Under the pieces are notes generated by a model, which saw nothing but the letters and a program-made list of their open reading frames with translations, searched no databases and was not told the origin of the DNA. Of a stretch of DNA of 64,000 nucleotides, positions 35,599-49,067 are shown in pieces. A program made the position numbers and the translations under genes. Numbering within the stretch: the first letter of the stretch is position 1; the number at the start of each line of letters is the position of its first letter. Origin of the DNA: Pinus tabuliformis (taxonomy: Eukaryota > Streptophyta > Pinopsida > Pinales > Pinaceae); the NCBI GenBank assembly GCA_031772625.1, contig CM062820.1, positions 86,720,069-86,784,068 on the forward strand, read 5' to 3'.

Positions 35599-36039
35599 AA
35601 TGGAAAGAAAAGTTATTAGAGGTGGAACAACAAATGAATAAAGCAGAGACAGCTCAGAGACGCAAGATGCACATAGAGAAGGTTGCAAGTGAGATTCACG
35701 TATGCATCCTTGGGTGGGCTTACAATCGTGGGAGTTTCTAGTGGGCGTATTTCTCATAGAAAGTTTATATAAAAAATTTAATGTAACTAAGTTTTAGTAG
35801 AGAAGGATGCTAATGAGATTCAGGTATGCATGGCTATGTGTGGGTGGGTGGCGTTACAATCATGGAAGTTTCTAGTGGGCGTATTTCTCATAGAAAATTT
35901 ATATAAAAAATTTAATGTAACTAAGTGCTTATGTGGTTTTATATTATAGGTTGAGGCCATCAAGAAGATTTTAGGTCAGGAATCATTAAGGAAGAAGCAG
36001 GAAGATACGCTATGGAAGCAAAGATATGAGATGGCACAC
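35599..36039 (+). pseudogene. Two coiled-coil exons of an unidentified gene
   Basis: Exon 35599-35699 (after TTGACAG, before GTATGC) and exon 35950-36039 (after ATTATAG, before GTGATT) join in phase to give WKEKLLEVEQQMNKAETAQR..EKVASEIH and VEAIKKILGQESLRKKQEDT.., charged and helical. The style recalls the coiled-coil linker of plant U-box kinases but the match is too weak to name. A 125-bp tandem duplication (units starting at 35676 and 35801) copies the exon's last codons, the splice donor and intron, creating a second donor-like site near 35824. Confidence 0.45.
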
Positions 36040-36676
36040 GTGATTTGATGTCCTGTGGCTTTGTGTAGGATAGTTGTTTCTTTCTCCCCTATCTTTCAGT
36101 TATAGTATTAACGTGTGTTTATGAATAGGAGAAGGCTACTAGTCCTATTATTCTTGCATCAAACAGTGTGAGATGGGTAATGGGGCCTTTTGGCATAGTT
36201 GTTTCATTTTCTGAAAATACAGGGCTTTTGAGTATATTCAATTCTGGCCCATGCAGGTTTTATTTTAATTTTTAATTCTTTTGTACCACAAGTATTTCTA
36301 GTCTCCCATCAGTCTTGAATTATTATTAGTAATTGGCATCAATCAATTTATTTTTCATATTCTTCGAAGTAGCATCACATGGATTTCACTTTCTTTCAAG
36401 TTACTTCCACAGTGGTTGATTTTTGTTCTTCTTCATGTACCTTTTCCTTTAGAGAATCACACATTGCATCTCTATAATTTTCCAACCTGGTAATTTGAAA
36501 TTTCTGACGTAGGTTGTGCTTGTACTCATACTGTTGTAGTCAACTCACTTGGTAAATTGACAACCTTGCTTTGTAAAACTTCTGTGCATTTATTTGACCT
36601 TGCAGCTCACTACTTAGGTGCTTCACCCTTGAATTTTCTTCTTCTAATAAGGATTTCAAGGCGGAACTTTCTTGCT
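36040..36676. other. No intact gene seen
   Basis: AT-rich. The minus-strand reading of about 36600-36676 continues the coiled-coil gag remnant described next. Confidence 0.4.
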
Positions 36677-37701
36677 CTAAGCTAGCAAGGATCCCATGGC
36701 TTCTTCATATGAAATACTTAATTTTTCTTTCAATTGGTTTGGCTTCCTCACTTGGCTAAAAAATTGCTTGCCTAACAGATACCAGATCTTTAAGTTTTGT
36801 TTCATTAAGTTCTTGATGTAGTTTGACCAGCTTCTCCTTTTTATCCTCTCTCTCCACAACAGTTGTTGCAAATCTCTTGATGGATGACACTTTCAGATGT
36901 TGTCCCTTTTGAGCACTTTCAAGCTCCTGCTGAAACTCTTTGATTTGAGCCTCTACCTGTAAGAGTGAATTTCTCATTTGCCCAGTCTTGGAAGAAAGCT
37001 CTGCAGACTCCTTTTCTCTTCCTTTAAGAGAAAATATCAGGCTCTCAAGCTCCTTTACTTTTTCTTGTTCTTCAAACTCTTCCTCCATTTTATTTTGTCT
37101 CTTAAGTTGCTTCTGCATGTTCTCTTGCTCCATAAGTTATAGACTGATATTCTGTGTCCATGACAGTAGCTAGAAGTGCAATCCTAAGATATGTATGTGC
37201 AACAGCTTCTAAAACTTCACCTTGTCTGATCATGAACTCATCTATCATGTAGCCAAGGTGTTGATAGCAAAGAGACCAACTTCATCACTTATTCCTTGAA
37301 TTAGTTGCATAATATTCTTTCTCAGCATATCTTCTTCTGAGGAATATTTCAACTCTCGACCTTCATATGTTTTCTTTTCATGACATTTTCGACAAGGGTG
37401 TTGATCCTTTACAGAATATGGATCCCATGTGGACTCACCAACATAATCCTCCCCATCTCCAGCTAACGCAAATGAGTTGTAACTCTTATCAATAAACCAT
37501 AGTTCATATGTTTCTTCTAACTCATCTAGATCCAGTTCTGTCCAGCCCTTATCAAGTCAACTTGTTTTTCTTGAGCCTTTTATGCCCGTCTCAGATTTAT
37601 TTTTTGCTCTAGATTCTCTCAAAGAGAAGACAGAGTAACCTCATCATCGGTTTCTTCAAGGGGTGATCTCATTGACTCTTCCTCAGCTTAGCTTTGATAT
37701 C
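36677..37701 (-). pseudogene. Copia-like gag remnant with coiled coil
   Basis: The minus-strand ORF at 36756-37133 (MEQENMQKQLKRQNKMEEEF.., 125 residues) and the overlapping frame down to 36677 are strongly helical and charged, like the gag at 10157-11215. Upstream on the same strand, broken frames hold an acidic Ser-rich stretch, and TGATATCAAAGC (37690-37701) is two changes from the tRNA-Met primer site. The region is best read as the 5' end of an old Sirevirus-like element, with an LTR remnant beginning near 37704. No zinc knuckle or pol was seen. Confidence 0.5.
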
Positions 37702-40628
37702 ATGTTAATTTTCCATAGGGTTGTATTGTTCTTTTCTTTTGGCAATTGCATTACATCTTTTATGCAAAAGTCACCCCACATCATAATAAAGTTACATCTA
37801 TTATAGTTGCATTGTTTGAAAATTTAAATACTTGCAATATATTACAACAAATTTTTGTAAAGATTTCAGAAAAATGGCTACAGGATTTGTAAAAATATTG
37901 AAATTATAAATGCATATAGAAATCCTTCTGATATTCATCTTCAACTTTAACCTTTCCAACTACTTCCCTTTTTCTGATTCCAATAGCATTTCTATGACAT
38001 GACTTGAGGGATATAGTGTTATGCCTTTTAGGTAGGCATCATAAACACTCATCCTTTTAGTATTTAGTAATAACTTTCCTGAGTTTTCATGGGCACATCA
38101 CTTGTAACTTCATTCATTAGTTTAGATTGGGTTGTAAGCTTTAGAATGATTTGAACAAGGAAACATTGCCATCAAAAGTCATCATGTTAAGAGAATGCAT
38201 AATGGTCAATCATCAAGGACAAGTGGTGACAAAATCCATGTTCTATTAAAGGGAGTATCAATGTTTCAAAGAGGAAACAACTCTTCACAAAGAGACATGC
38301 CAAATTCCAAGAGCTTCATCGGCTCTCTTATCTCACTTGGCTTTCTTTGAGGCATCCAAAGGTGCAATTTCTATACCCAAATTGATCCTAAACATTCCCA
38401 AACTTCTAAATAGATATTCGTCAAGTAATACTCAACACTGATTAGGTGAGCTACATTCATATTATCCATCACGAAGAAAAGAAATAAAATTGCTATAAAT
38501 ACAAAACCTGATTGCACCAACGTAAAGTGCATGAAAAATATGCACTTTCAATAAATGATACTACAAAAAGTGCTTGTATGGCTAAAGGCTTGCATTTCAA
38601 AAGGTCCAGAAATGAGGATTAGAAGGGGTTTCCTTAGAAAACTAAGTAGTATCAAGCACCACACAATGAAATTTCCAGAAACTAATTGCACAATTGCATA
38701 GAGAATGAAAAAACACTCTGTGCAAAAAACTGCACTTGAAGTGGACTTTGCATGTTTGAAATCACTGTCAAAAATTGAAAGTTCAATGAAAGGGGTTCTT
38801 CAAAGTGTTGATGTGGTAGATTATAGATGACATAGTAGCATATGGCAAAGACTCATAGCAAAGTGATGTGTCTTTGTCAAATCACATGCTTGCAAAAGTG
38901 GCACTGCTCTAGTGATGGCATGTGGTAGGTGACATGGCAGTTATCTTGTAATTGTTGCCATAGAAGGCAATGTTTGTACCATGTGGCAGGTAATGTTATT
39001 AGGATGTTGATGTGTTACTTTGCATGGTAGTCAACATGCTCTTGTCGTCTTCTAGTTGTTTGCAGGGCATAGTATAGCTGGTCCCACTTTGCATGGTGTT
39101 TGACATGCCTATTATCTTGGCAATACTGTGTTTCCACTTGGCAAGGTGCTATATGTGCATGTTAGCTTTAGCCATAGGTTGTCTCCATGTGGTAGGGGTG
39201 TATGGTCAGAGTGTTTGGTTTGGAAAACAAGCAATGATCTTTAGTTTGTAGGTAAGATTAATGCGTGAAGCAGTGTGATCTCTAAGAATTACCAACTATG
39301 GGCAGTGTGATTGAAGTAATTGTTTACAAAACCACTTGAAATGGGGGGTGATTACTAAGGGAAGTTTTGTCTACTGGGAGGGCATTGGTACCAAGGAGGA
39401 TGCTTCCATTGGCATGGATGGCTGAAAAGGAGGTTGGGGGTTGGGGAGTAGTGGGGTGGAGTATTTTGATAGAAAACAATATCCACAAGGAGAAATGTTG
39501 AAAGAATACTACAAAGAGGACCATGTTGTGGGAGGAGCTTGGAACCAAGAAAAAGAGATTGCTAGAAAAAATTGAGGAAATAAAGTCAAGGAATGTCAGG
39601 AAGCTAGTGAGGACCTTGGGGTTTGTGAACAACAGAGGTCTGAGAGACCTAAAACAACAGTGCATTGCCAAACAATATTAGGGAACACCAAAATAAGGCA
39701 TTGAGAAAGCCAAAATAACTATGAACTTGCAAGAATAAAACCAAAACACATCTTTATAAAATCAGAATTTTGTTACCAGTACCACATTTTAAATGGATGG
39801 CCATGAGGGAATTCTTTAGATTTTAGGCAAACAAAGACTTTTTAATGAAGTTCAAGACATATCTGACTTAAAGGACTACTTTGGATGCAATGGAACAATC
39901 AAAATTCCCCGATGCACTGATTTTGCTGAAAATGGGGAGTAGGATTGGATCTTTAAGAGCACTTAATAGGAGCTCAAGAGGTTTGATTCTAGAATGGAAA
40001 TAATGGTTCTAAATCTCATTGAATACTCAACAACTAACAAGTCTTATCATAAAAATAGAGAACAACAATTCGTAAGGAGAAGAAAGCACATTGTAGCTAT
40101 TGTAAGCTACCTCAATTGTTGAACAGAAAGGAGTTAACCTCACAAGCAATTTGATGCCATGATGAAATCAATATTCAGACAATCACAAGAACTAGCACCA
40201 CAATGAAATAGGTATTTCATCATCACAGGAAGTTTTACATCGTATAACCCTCTGAGAGGGAAATATCCACAAAGCAATTAAGCCATTCATATATAAATCT
40301 ATAAATCTATAAGCCATTCTTAACCTATAATTCTGGTTTTTAATCTGTAAATCAACAAAATTATATACTAATTAGGTACCTAGTTTGGTTTACATGAAGA
40401 ATGCCTGGTGTTAATTAGGCACAAGGGTTTTTGTAATTTCCATGTTCATGTAAGAATTGAATTTTTTGTAATATTTTTCCATGATAACTTGGTTTGATAT
40501 GAAAAGTAAGATTTATTTCAGGTGGTGTCAGGAATGATCATAGCCTGCAGAATCAACTCTTAAATTCTTGTACCTTTGGATAACAGGTCATTTTTTTATC
40601 TGAATGTTCTAATGCTATTTTTTTGCAG
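37702..40628. other. No gene recognised; probable LTR and repeat remnants
   Basis: 37704-38100 may be the decayed LTR of the gag remnant. 38900-39190 repeats phrases such as CATGTGGTAGG and TTTGCATGGT. None of the catalytic exons of CCT (HXGH or RTEGIS-preceding region) is visible here, although an exon ending in the first base(s) of a Pro codon would be expected upstream of 40629. Confidence 0.45.
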
Positions 40629-42352
40629 ATATGTTGATGCAAGTGGGGCAAGCAATTATGTGTATGAATATGTAAGTAATAGTTGCAATTTCTGAGGTAA
40701 CTCATATTATACTTTTCTGAATTGGTGATTTCATCAATCATTATTGGCCTAAAAGAATTTTTAAAACATATGTTCTTCAGATCAAATCAATTGGAAAATT
40801 TAAGGAAACAAAACGTACTGAGGGTATCTCAACATCAGATATCATAATGCACATGCTTAAAGACTATAATGAATATATAATGCGCAAATTGTCTCAAGGT
40901 TACACAAGGAAGGACCTTGGAGTCAGCTATGTGAAGGTCATTTTATTCCTGCAACTGAAAATTAGTTGGATTTATAAGGTCTCAAAACTTCACAGATAAT
41001 ATTTTTGATCAGTTTTTCATTGGTAAATTTTATAGCTTCACAACCTCAGTACTAAGTAGGTACTTAAATCTTTACATCTATCACAATTCATCTGTGTTTT
41101 GCAATTATAAAATTTACCAATTATAAAATTTACACCTTATAAAGTGCTTTGAACTTTTGAAATTCAAAGTATCCAAAGACTTCTTGATGAGGTTAATATT
41201 ATCAATCTTTGCTCAACATGCTAAAGTGTATCTCTTAGGTATCATTGATCATGATTATCCAATAGAAAGTGGTCTAATATGCACTGCTTAATGGAGAGGA
41301 CAATTAAGAATGCAAGCTAAATTTCCTTTCTGGACCAAATTTCAATTTGCTATTCAACTTTCTTCATTTATGTCCCACATTGATATGTGTTGTAGTTTTT
41401 TTATGCTTGATAGTGTTATACTATAATATATTACCATGCCTTCCTCTTCATATTTGTTCTTCCTCAAGTTATCTTCATTATCTCTGTCTGTGACTACAGT
41501 AAACTATTTATTTGTTTAGTTTTTGTATTATTTGTAACAAGGACATCTTTGTTATGGGCTTCCAATCATGAGCTTTATCATGAATCTCCAAATAATTTCA
41601 CAACACTTCTTATGTAGCCATTTTCCTAAATATAGATGGCGCCATCTGTTACTTATAAATGATTTCTATGGTGTTTATGGCAACATGGCATGGATTTTGG
41701 AGATTATGAGAGATTGGATAATGGGTGATTTTTCTATATCAGTAACAATTAATTGGTCTCTAAAGGCATTTTCCAAGAAATGAAGACTGAACTGTTTCTA
41801 ATGTTGAGCATGTGCGACATTTTGTGCTTAAAAGTACTTGTGCCTTTGGGAAAGAAAGTATGGATTTATGTTTGTCATCCTATAGGGTGGCATGTGTTTC
41901 CTTACAATGGCCATATAAGGTTTATAGTTATGATAATGTTGTAATCAATATTCTTGTGTGTTTTTACAGCAAAAGAAATTGAGGGTCAACATGAGCATAA
42001 CTAAATTGCATCAGAAGGTAAAGGAGCATCAAGAGTGTGTAGGGAAAAAGGTGTGTTGTTTGATTGGTCCTTTTTCACTTGAAGTCTTTCTTTGAGTTTA
42101 TGCAAATTAATTCAATTCATTTACATGGTTATTTGATTAGATTCGTTATTTTAGAAGGCAAACCACTGTCAGAATTATTCTCTACTTTTGTTGGATTTTT
42201 AAAATTTTTCATTCTTATTAATGAAAAATATACATTTGCAGTTACATATCCTTGCTGCAAGAGCTGGAATACATCACAGTGAGTGGGTTGAAAATGTAGA
42301 TAGATGGGTCACTGGTTTTGTAGAGAAGTTTGAGGAGGGGTGTTATTTAATG
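40629..42352 (+). pseudogene. CCT, four consecutive exons (arm B)
   Basis: Exons 40629-40671, 40781-40936, 41970-42050 and 42242-42352, all with AG before and GT after, splice in phase. They encode YVDASGASNYVYEY, then [20 protein letters not shown].., then QKKLRVNMSITKLHQKVKEH.., then [20 protein letters not shown]... The [11 protein letters not shown] motif is the signature end of the cytidylyltransferase catalytic domain of choline-phosphate cytidylyltransferase, and the rest is its lipid-responsive helical region. The frame is open across all four exons. Upstream catalytic exons and the C-terminal exon are not recognised in the window, so this is either the 3' half of a gene with very long introns or a duplicated fragment. 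LGVSYVK and DRWV are conserved; other positions have drifted. Confidence 0.8.
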
Positions 42353-45231
42353 GTGAGCATTGTTGTTCTGATTTTAGAATCTAAAAGTCTGCTTGGGTGT
42401 TGAGGTCAATTTTTTTAGTAGTTTAAGTGTTTATTTAGATGTGGTATTTATTATGTCTTACTTGCATGAACATGCAAATTTGTTTAGTTCATCTGTTGTC
42501 GGTTTAGAAGTTAGTGTATCAAAGAACTTGTAAGCATGTGACCATGTTTCTGGGACACAGGGACACAGGATGGGTAAATTCATCCCAGGGAGATTTGGAG
42601 AAATCCCCCAAATTTTAGGAAATGTCGTGGGAAAAGTTAGTGTCCTCAGCGAAGGGGATATTGTTCATAATAAATATTGACATGTGCGTGTAAGTTGTAA
42701 CAATAACACTATTTTGTGTTCTTTTACCTCTTACAAAGGCCATTGGGAAAAGTTAATTGGGGGGAGGGAACCCCACTTTTTTGGGGAAGTGCCCATGTGT
42801 CACCACAAAATGGAAATTATCCCCATTTCTTGGGAAACATCCCATCTCATGTCTCTCTGAGTTATCAGAACTGGACTAGAATTGGTGGAACTGGTTGGTC
42901 TCACTGGTGGCACAAAATCGAAAAAGGCTGGTTCAGTACTGGATCAACCTTTTTTCACTGAATCGATAGGTTTTGTATGTAACAGGTTGACTCTGTACAA
43001 CGAAACTGAGGACCCACTGAATGCATTTTTTTTTAAACAATAATCTATGAACGGGGCAACCTAATTCAACTGTAGGGTGTATGAAACCTGCTGGTTTTGT
43101 ACCAAACTGGTCTTTTTTCACCAAAAGGGCTTGTTTTGTACAAGGCTGGCCATTTTTGTACATTGCAACCACGGACGCTCGGAACAAAATTAAAAAAAGC
43201 AATAATTTATGAATAGGGCAGCCTAATATTCAACCCTAAGGCCATAATAATGCTATGTGATTAATGGTATGGTTAAATGCTTAAATTTTCATCCTTTTAT
43301 TTAAATTTTTAACATTACCATTAATTGTTTCAGGATGTTTGATAGTGGTTCCAGGTTATCAATTTGATTGAGGTTTAAATTAATAAAGCTTTAACTATTT
43401 TTAAGGTTTGAAACTGGATGCATCAGATGGAAACTCTCATTGAATAGATGAACTAACAAGTATGTATGATTGGGGTGTTTCTAGAATAGCGTAAAATACA
43501 ACTATTTTGCAAGTAGAAGATTTTGAATGGCTTCACATCTTTTTCAAGTTTTCTTGAATGACTGGAAACTGCCTAAATAGAGATATAGTTTCTACTTCAT
43601 GTTAAAAGCATATGACAATACAAAAATTCTAGTAGCACCAACAAGGTCACAGTAGACTGGGATTGGTTTCATTATTTCAGGGGTTGCATATGCTGGAAAA
43701 TTTCACACAATCCGTATTTACAAAAATCACAATAGAGGGAAGGTCCCTCTTTCTCATGTCTATGGAGGAATATATTTTTCTTCCCACACCTAATTGTTCC
43801 ACCATATATTAAGAAGTTGTTAAATTGTTACAAAATTGACCAAACAGAGGGAATGCCCCACAAAGAATTTGTTGATACCTTCTAGGATAACAATGCTTAG
43901 CCAACACTGTTATATTTTGTTAAGACTCAAAGGGAAAATGGTGAAATAATTGGAGAAAATGGTGAAGCAATTACTAACAGATAAATTGGGTATGAAGCCA
44001 TCACACTGCTAGAAATTTGGTTGTATCGACTCTCAACTCTCCCTGCTTTTGCCTCTTTGCTTCAAGGCAGCAAGCTAATAAAAAGACCATATTTTTCTGT
44101 CATGCAGCTTTTGGAGTGTTGTGTGGTGACCCTTACATGGTTATGATGGTGCTCACTCCATGTAAGCAACAATGTTGCCTCACCTATGGGAAATAAAATA
44201 TTTTAACATGACCCCACAAAGTGTCAAATACTAGTCACAAGGTATTAAAACTCTTATGATTCTTGGGAATACCTCTCATGAAGCCCCATGGACTTGGCTG
44301 CCAAGAATCAGCCTTCTCACAGGAACTAGATGCTTGATTTAACATTGTGTGGTTTGTATTTGGATGGCCCTTGGAGGGAATATCTTAATTTTTAAGCTAA
44401 CTGTCTTTTTTGTTTGGAGTTTACAGATTTTTTATTTGCAAAATTTATGTTTAAAGGTTTTCCAATCTGATGGCCATTTTATGGTTAATATGTTTGGAAT
44501 GTGAAGTCTGCAACACAACCTTAGATGGTTGTTGGTCTACAACATGCCTTATTCCACCACAATTTTCCTGGACTCACATGAACCCACCAAGGCTCACCTT
44601 TCCCGAGTTCATTAGTTCTTTTTGTTGACTGTAAATATTTATAATTTATTAATTTACCCTTTTTAGAACTAATTCATTTGACAAAATCAAATGGTTCCAA
44701 ATGCTAGAAAACAAATAGGAAATAAACTAATACTTAATCTCACGAAGATCTTGCCTCAGAACCTGAAAGGCATTCAAATCAGAGAGACTGATAAATGGGA
44801 CCTACATTGTGTAATGTAATTCCACTTCAATAGAGTGTTTGTTTATGTTGGTGAATCTTACTGATACTTAAAATCACAACTATAAAATGTTATGCCAAAA
44901 TATTCAAGTTTCTAACGATTTTATATATAGTTTCTATAACATTTTGGAAACTATTTAAGAAATAGAAATTTATGCTAGAGAGTCTGGGTGAACCATTTTT
45001 GTTAAAAAATGGACACTTGCAAATCAATTTTTGGGAAGAAAATAAAATTAGCAAGAACCCTAAAATGTTCCATCTATTGTAGGAATGTGAATCTATATTT
45101 TTTACTGTTGTTTAGATTGATAAAAAATGTTATTGGGAAAGTTGCAGATGTAACATTTTCTGTGCAAGAATTTTTTTTGGTTGAAAGTGGAAAAATTTAC
45201 ATTATATTATTAATGGTTTCCTCTCTTGCAG

Positions 45232-45330
45232 GCTTGTGCTGATGAGGACAACGCAACATGACCATTGTTACTAGTGACATCATCAGTTGAGAACTTGAGA
45301 TTAAAATGATGATATCTCAACCACCTGAAG
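45232..45330 (+). pseudogene. ACOT9-like exon, arm B, internally deleted
   Basis: Follows an intact CTTGCAG acceptor and ends at GAAG|GTATTT. It begins with codons for CADEDN and LLLVTSSV-type sequence but is missing about 80 bp of the middle (between CATCAGTTGA and CTTGAGATT) and has a frame change near ACATGACC. Arm A keeps the missing middle but has lost the acceptor, so each arm preserves what the other lost. Confidence 0.65.
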
Positions 45331-46337
45331 GTATTTATATTAGAATAGCTTAATCTTTTGTGTTCCTATTGACACAAAATCTAAATCAAATCTATACCAA
45401 ATCCAATTTGTAAAATCAGGTAGTATTCATTATGTATCATGGTGTCTAGGTTGCCTTCCTAAACTAGATATTCACTTCTTTAGGAGTAATGATAGTCACA
45501 CGTAAGTAAAAGATAATATGATGACGATGTCTTAGAAAGGTGTTATAGCTATGAGCCAAATAAGAGATAATAACACTTTTTACACCACTAAAAACAAATA
45601 GAAATTGGAGCAGATTGACAACTTTCAAAGCTAAATTATATCTATGGAGAGGAGACGCTTTGCAAACATCTCATAACTATTAGTAATTTCCAAAGTTTTT
45701 TACTTCTCCATGGATTGTTAATAAATAATGGGGGACAATGAAGAGCTGGCAATGATGAAAATGGAGCTATAAATTGGATCTAATTGAATTCCTATTCCAA
45801 CTCAAACAAGGAAATATAGTGAATGAAACCTTGACAAAGAATTAGAGTTAGATTTGTGTTATAATTAAGTTCATAATTTGTTCCCTGGATGGATGGTGCA
45901 TGTTTGGGCAAGGTAGAGTCAAACAACAACTGTTTCAGAATCAAGCTTGTAGTGTTAGAGTGCTACAACTACAGAAGTTGCACCTACACACAAAGTTAGT
46001 GAAAGTTGTGGAACGACTGTCAAAACCATTAAAGCATTGTAGGCAAACAGAAAACAAGATAGGAGAATGAACAAAAATCAAACTTCATCCAAACAACAGG
46101 GATGAATCTGCATGTTACATCTTGGACTAGAGGTCTTAGTCTCCCTCATACATGTACAATGCAACCCATGATTTCTTTGGCTACAATTTGGTCGTAAATT
46201 CCTTGATATCAAACTGGACACATATCACACAGCTTATCATTTCACAAGTCTCACGAGTTGAACTGTCTTTCTGAATAAGGAATTGTTGGGGCTCCATTTT
46301 AGACATTAATAGAATTTATATGTTCTTGATTTTGTAG

Positions 46338-46391
46338 GTCAAACACGGTGTTGTTTCACTACCAGAGAGGTTTGGGGAGCCTGAGTGTGCT
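46338..46391 (+). other. Unidentified 54-nt exon-like block, arm B
   Basis: Bounded by TTTTGTAG and GTAAGA, fully open: VKHGVVSLPERFGEPECA. Not recognised. The openness in this arm, compared with a stop in arm A, supports an ancestral exon. Confidence 0.4.
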
Positions 46392-46905
46392 GTAAGATAC
46401 TCTGAATTTTGCATTATGAATGTCAAATTAGAATGGTTATTTGGACATTTTCTTTTTACATTTGAAGTTTCTATAATCCCTCATAGGAAAACTAAATTTT
46501 CAAAGCTTGCATTTATGGTTTTATATATTCTCTGGTATCTGGAAGAATTGCTTTCTATTTTTCAAATATAGATTAAAAGCTTTCTGACTTGTTTTGTTGT
46601 ATGGCCATCAGTAGAAATCCTCCTATCTTGACATCAACTCTTGCAAGTACCCCATTATTGACAAATTCTATTCTTATGAATATAGATTAAAAGGAAGCAT
46701 GGGCTTGCAACACCCAAACACCAAAAGCCCATGCACGTTTCTCGGGACCTACTTGTATGCTAAGTCTTACAGTTTTGTTTTTAATGAATCATTTTACATA
46801 CTCTTGTTTTTTTGGGTAGTTATAATCCTACTCCTTGTCTTCAAAGTTACCCTGATATTGAGCTCATATTAGCCATGTATTTGCTTCTCGATGCTTCATA
46901 TCATA

Positions 46906-47075
46906 CTTGTTGGTTGGATGTTTTATTAATGTATTTCACACATTAATGTTTTAACATGATAAATAAGATAAATGTTAGGCGTAGTTCGAGAAACAGTTTA
47001 ACAATGGAAAAAGTAAAGTGTTTCACCGATGCCGCACATTGGACAATTCACAAAAGAAGATTTGGGGGCGTGACA
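46906..47075 (+). repeat. 5' LTR fragment
   Basis: Matches the last about 175 bp of the 3' LTR, ending GCGTGACA. Its left edge is the breakpoint with duplication arm B. Confidence 0.88.
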
Positions 47076-47264
47076 GATGGTATTGGAGAAAATTGCAGAG
47101 ACAAGGTAGGTATGCAGTCTGAAGTTTTGAACAGGAAATCTCAGATTCATAGTTTGCGTTTCTTGGACTTGGTGGTTCATGGCAAGACCATCCAAGCATT
47201 GGTGGACACGGGGGCCACACATAACTTCATGACGACACGGCTAGCAAGAGAAGTTGGGCTGTAG
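47076..47264 (+). pseudogene. Gypsy protease fragment
   Basis: LVVHGKTIQALVDTGATHNF is the aspartic protease with its DTG triad. A TAG at 47262-47264 stops the frame, which continues open from 47265 in the same phase. The upstream gag is missing, and the ORF start inside the LTR is accidental. Confidence 0.8.
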
Positions 47265-47279
47265 ATTTTTCCATCAGAT

Positions 47280-49067
47280 GTGGAGGTCAAGGTAGTGAAC
47301 TCAAGGGCTAAAGTGGCAGGTTTGACACACGAAGTGTCGGTGCAAATCAAAGGCTGGGAGGGTCGGTTGGACTTCATGACAATGGAGATGAATGATTTTG
47401 ACATGATATTGGGGCAGGATTTCTTGAAAGGCAATAGAGCAGTTATTGTTCCCTTCTGTGATGAGGTTATGCTAATTGTAGGATCACATACTTGGACTTT
47501 GCCTACTCATAAGCAAAGGAAGGAAGTCAAGGTGCAACATGTTTTTGCACTAAGTTTGGAGAAGGTTATGCAGGAGTCAGATGTAGTGACATATGCGATA
47601 GTTATCAGAGAGGTCAATGGCGATGATCGATTGGGGACACCTGTTCCAGCTGAGATATCCGAGGTGTTGGCCAAGTATGTAGATTTGATGCTTGATGAGC
47701 TACCAAAGAAGCTTCCACCAAGGCGTGCAATGGACCATAGCATTGAGCTAGAGCCAGGGAAACAACCTCCAGCTAAAGCTCCTTATCGGTTGTTAGGACC
47801 TGAGTTGGAGGAGTTGAAACAACAATTAAAGGAGTTAACTGATGCAGGTTTCATAAGGCCTTCAAGGTCCCCCTATGGAGCTCCAGTATTGTTCCAGCGG
47901 AAGAAAGATACGAATGAGCTACGGATGTGCTGTGATTATTGTGCTCTCAACAAGCAAATGATAAAGAACAGGTATCCTTTGCCATTAGCTGCAAATTGCT
48001 TCGATAAGCTTACGAAAGCCCGAGTGTTTTCTAAGCTTGATTTGAGGCATGGGTACTATCAGGTGCAGATAGCAGAAAGAGATGAGAGGAAGACTGCTCA
48101 TGTGACAAGGTATGGAAGCTTTGAATTCCTTGTCATGCCTTTCAAGTTGTGCAATGCTCCTGCTACGTTTTTCACTTTGATGAATAATGTACTACGTCCA
48201 TACTTGGATTCGTTCATAGTGGTGTACTTGGACGACATTGTGGTGTACAATGATAACATGGAGGATCATAAGAAACACTTGGCTTTAGTGTTTGAGGTGC
48301 TAAAGAAGAGTCAACTGTACTTGAAGAAGTGGAAGTGTGTGTTTACCCAAACTGAGATTCCGTTCCTTGGACACATTCTGGGTCAAGGGTACATATGGAT
48401 GGAGCCAAATAGGGTGAAGACAATAGAGGATTGGGTTGAACCGAAGAATGTACATGATATGAGTGTGTTTATGGTCATGAGCAACTACCAACAAAAGTTT
48501 GTAGATGGGTATTCCAAAGTGACATCGTCACTGACACACCTTCTGAAGAAGGACAAACGATGGAGTTGGATGGAGAAATGTAAAATGCCATTTGATGATT
48601 TGAAGAGGAGGATGGTTTCAACACTGATACTGAAGTTAACGGACCTCGAGAAACCATTTGAGGTACACACAGACGCTTCAGATTTTGTGATAGGAGGAGT
48701 TCTTATGCAGGATGGGCATCCGGTGGCGTATGAGAGTCAGAAGTTGCAGGATAGAGAACGGAGGTATCCGGTTCATGAGAAGGAGATGACTATGATCATC
48801 CACTGTTTACAGGTATGGAGGCATTACTTGATTGGGAAGCCTTTTGTTGTCAAGATTGACAACGTTGCAATGAGTTATTTTGTATCACAACCAAAGCTGT
48901 CAGCGAAGCAAGCTCATTGGCAGGACTTCTTAGTAGAGTTCGACTTGAGTATTGAGTATAGGCCAGGTAGACTCAATGTAGTTGCAGATGTCCTTAGTAG
49001 GAAGGGACAACTTGCTGCATTGGAGGGGGAGGAAGACTGGGTAGTACGAAGTAGGAGTCAAGTATAG
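47280..49067 (+). pseudogene. Gypsy reverse transcriptase and RNase H
   Basis: 595 codons, open. RT: the region around APYRLLGPELEELKQQLKEL, RMCCDYCALNKQMIKNRYPL, FSKLDLRHGYYQVQIAERDE and YLDDIVVYND (about residue 316, catalytic pair kept). RNase H: VHTDASDFVIGGVL (about 461) and YPVHEKEM, ending LSIEYRPGRLNVVADVLSRK. CCDYCALN replaces the usual C.DYRALN, an Arg to Cys change at a conserved position. These domains copy element RNA to DNA. The protease is upstream in the same frame, behind one stop. Confidence 0.92.

Larger units (their letters stand above)
41770..46905 (+). repeat. Segmental duplication, arm B
   Basis: Partner of 1-5870 in the same orientation. It lacks the LINE at 2924-3553 (empty site near 44690) and ends where the truncated gypsy LTR begins. 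The stretches 42353-45231 and 45331-46337 hold only sequence matching arm A, without other exons that I can identify. Confidence 0.9.

Noticed and set aside
35320..35757. 145-codon minus-strand ORF
   Set aside because: It overlaps a better-supported plus-strand exon and the tandem duplication. No motif was seen.
39324..39671. 115-codon minus-strand ORF
   Set aside because: No recognisable motif, no splice context and hydrophobic low-information content.
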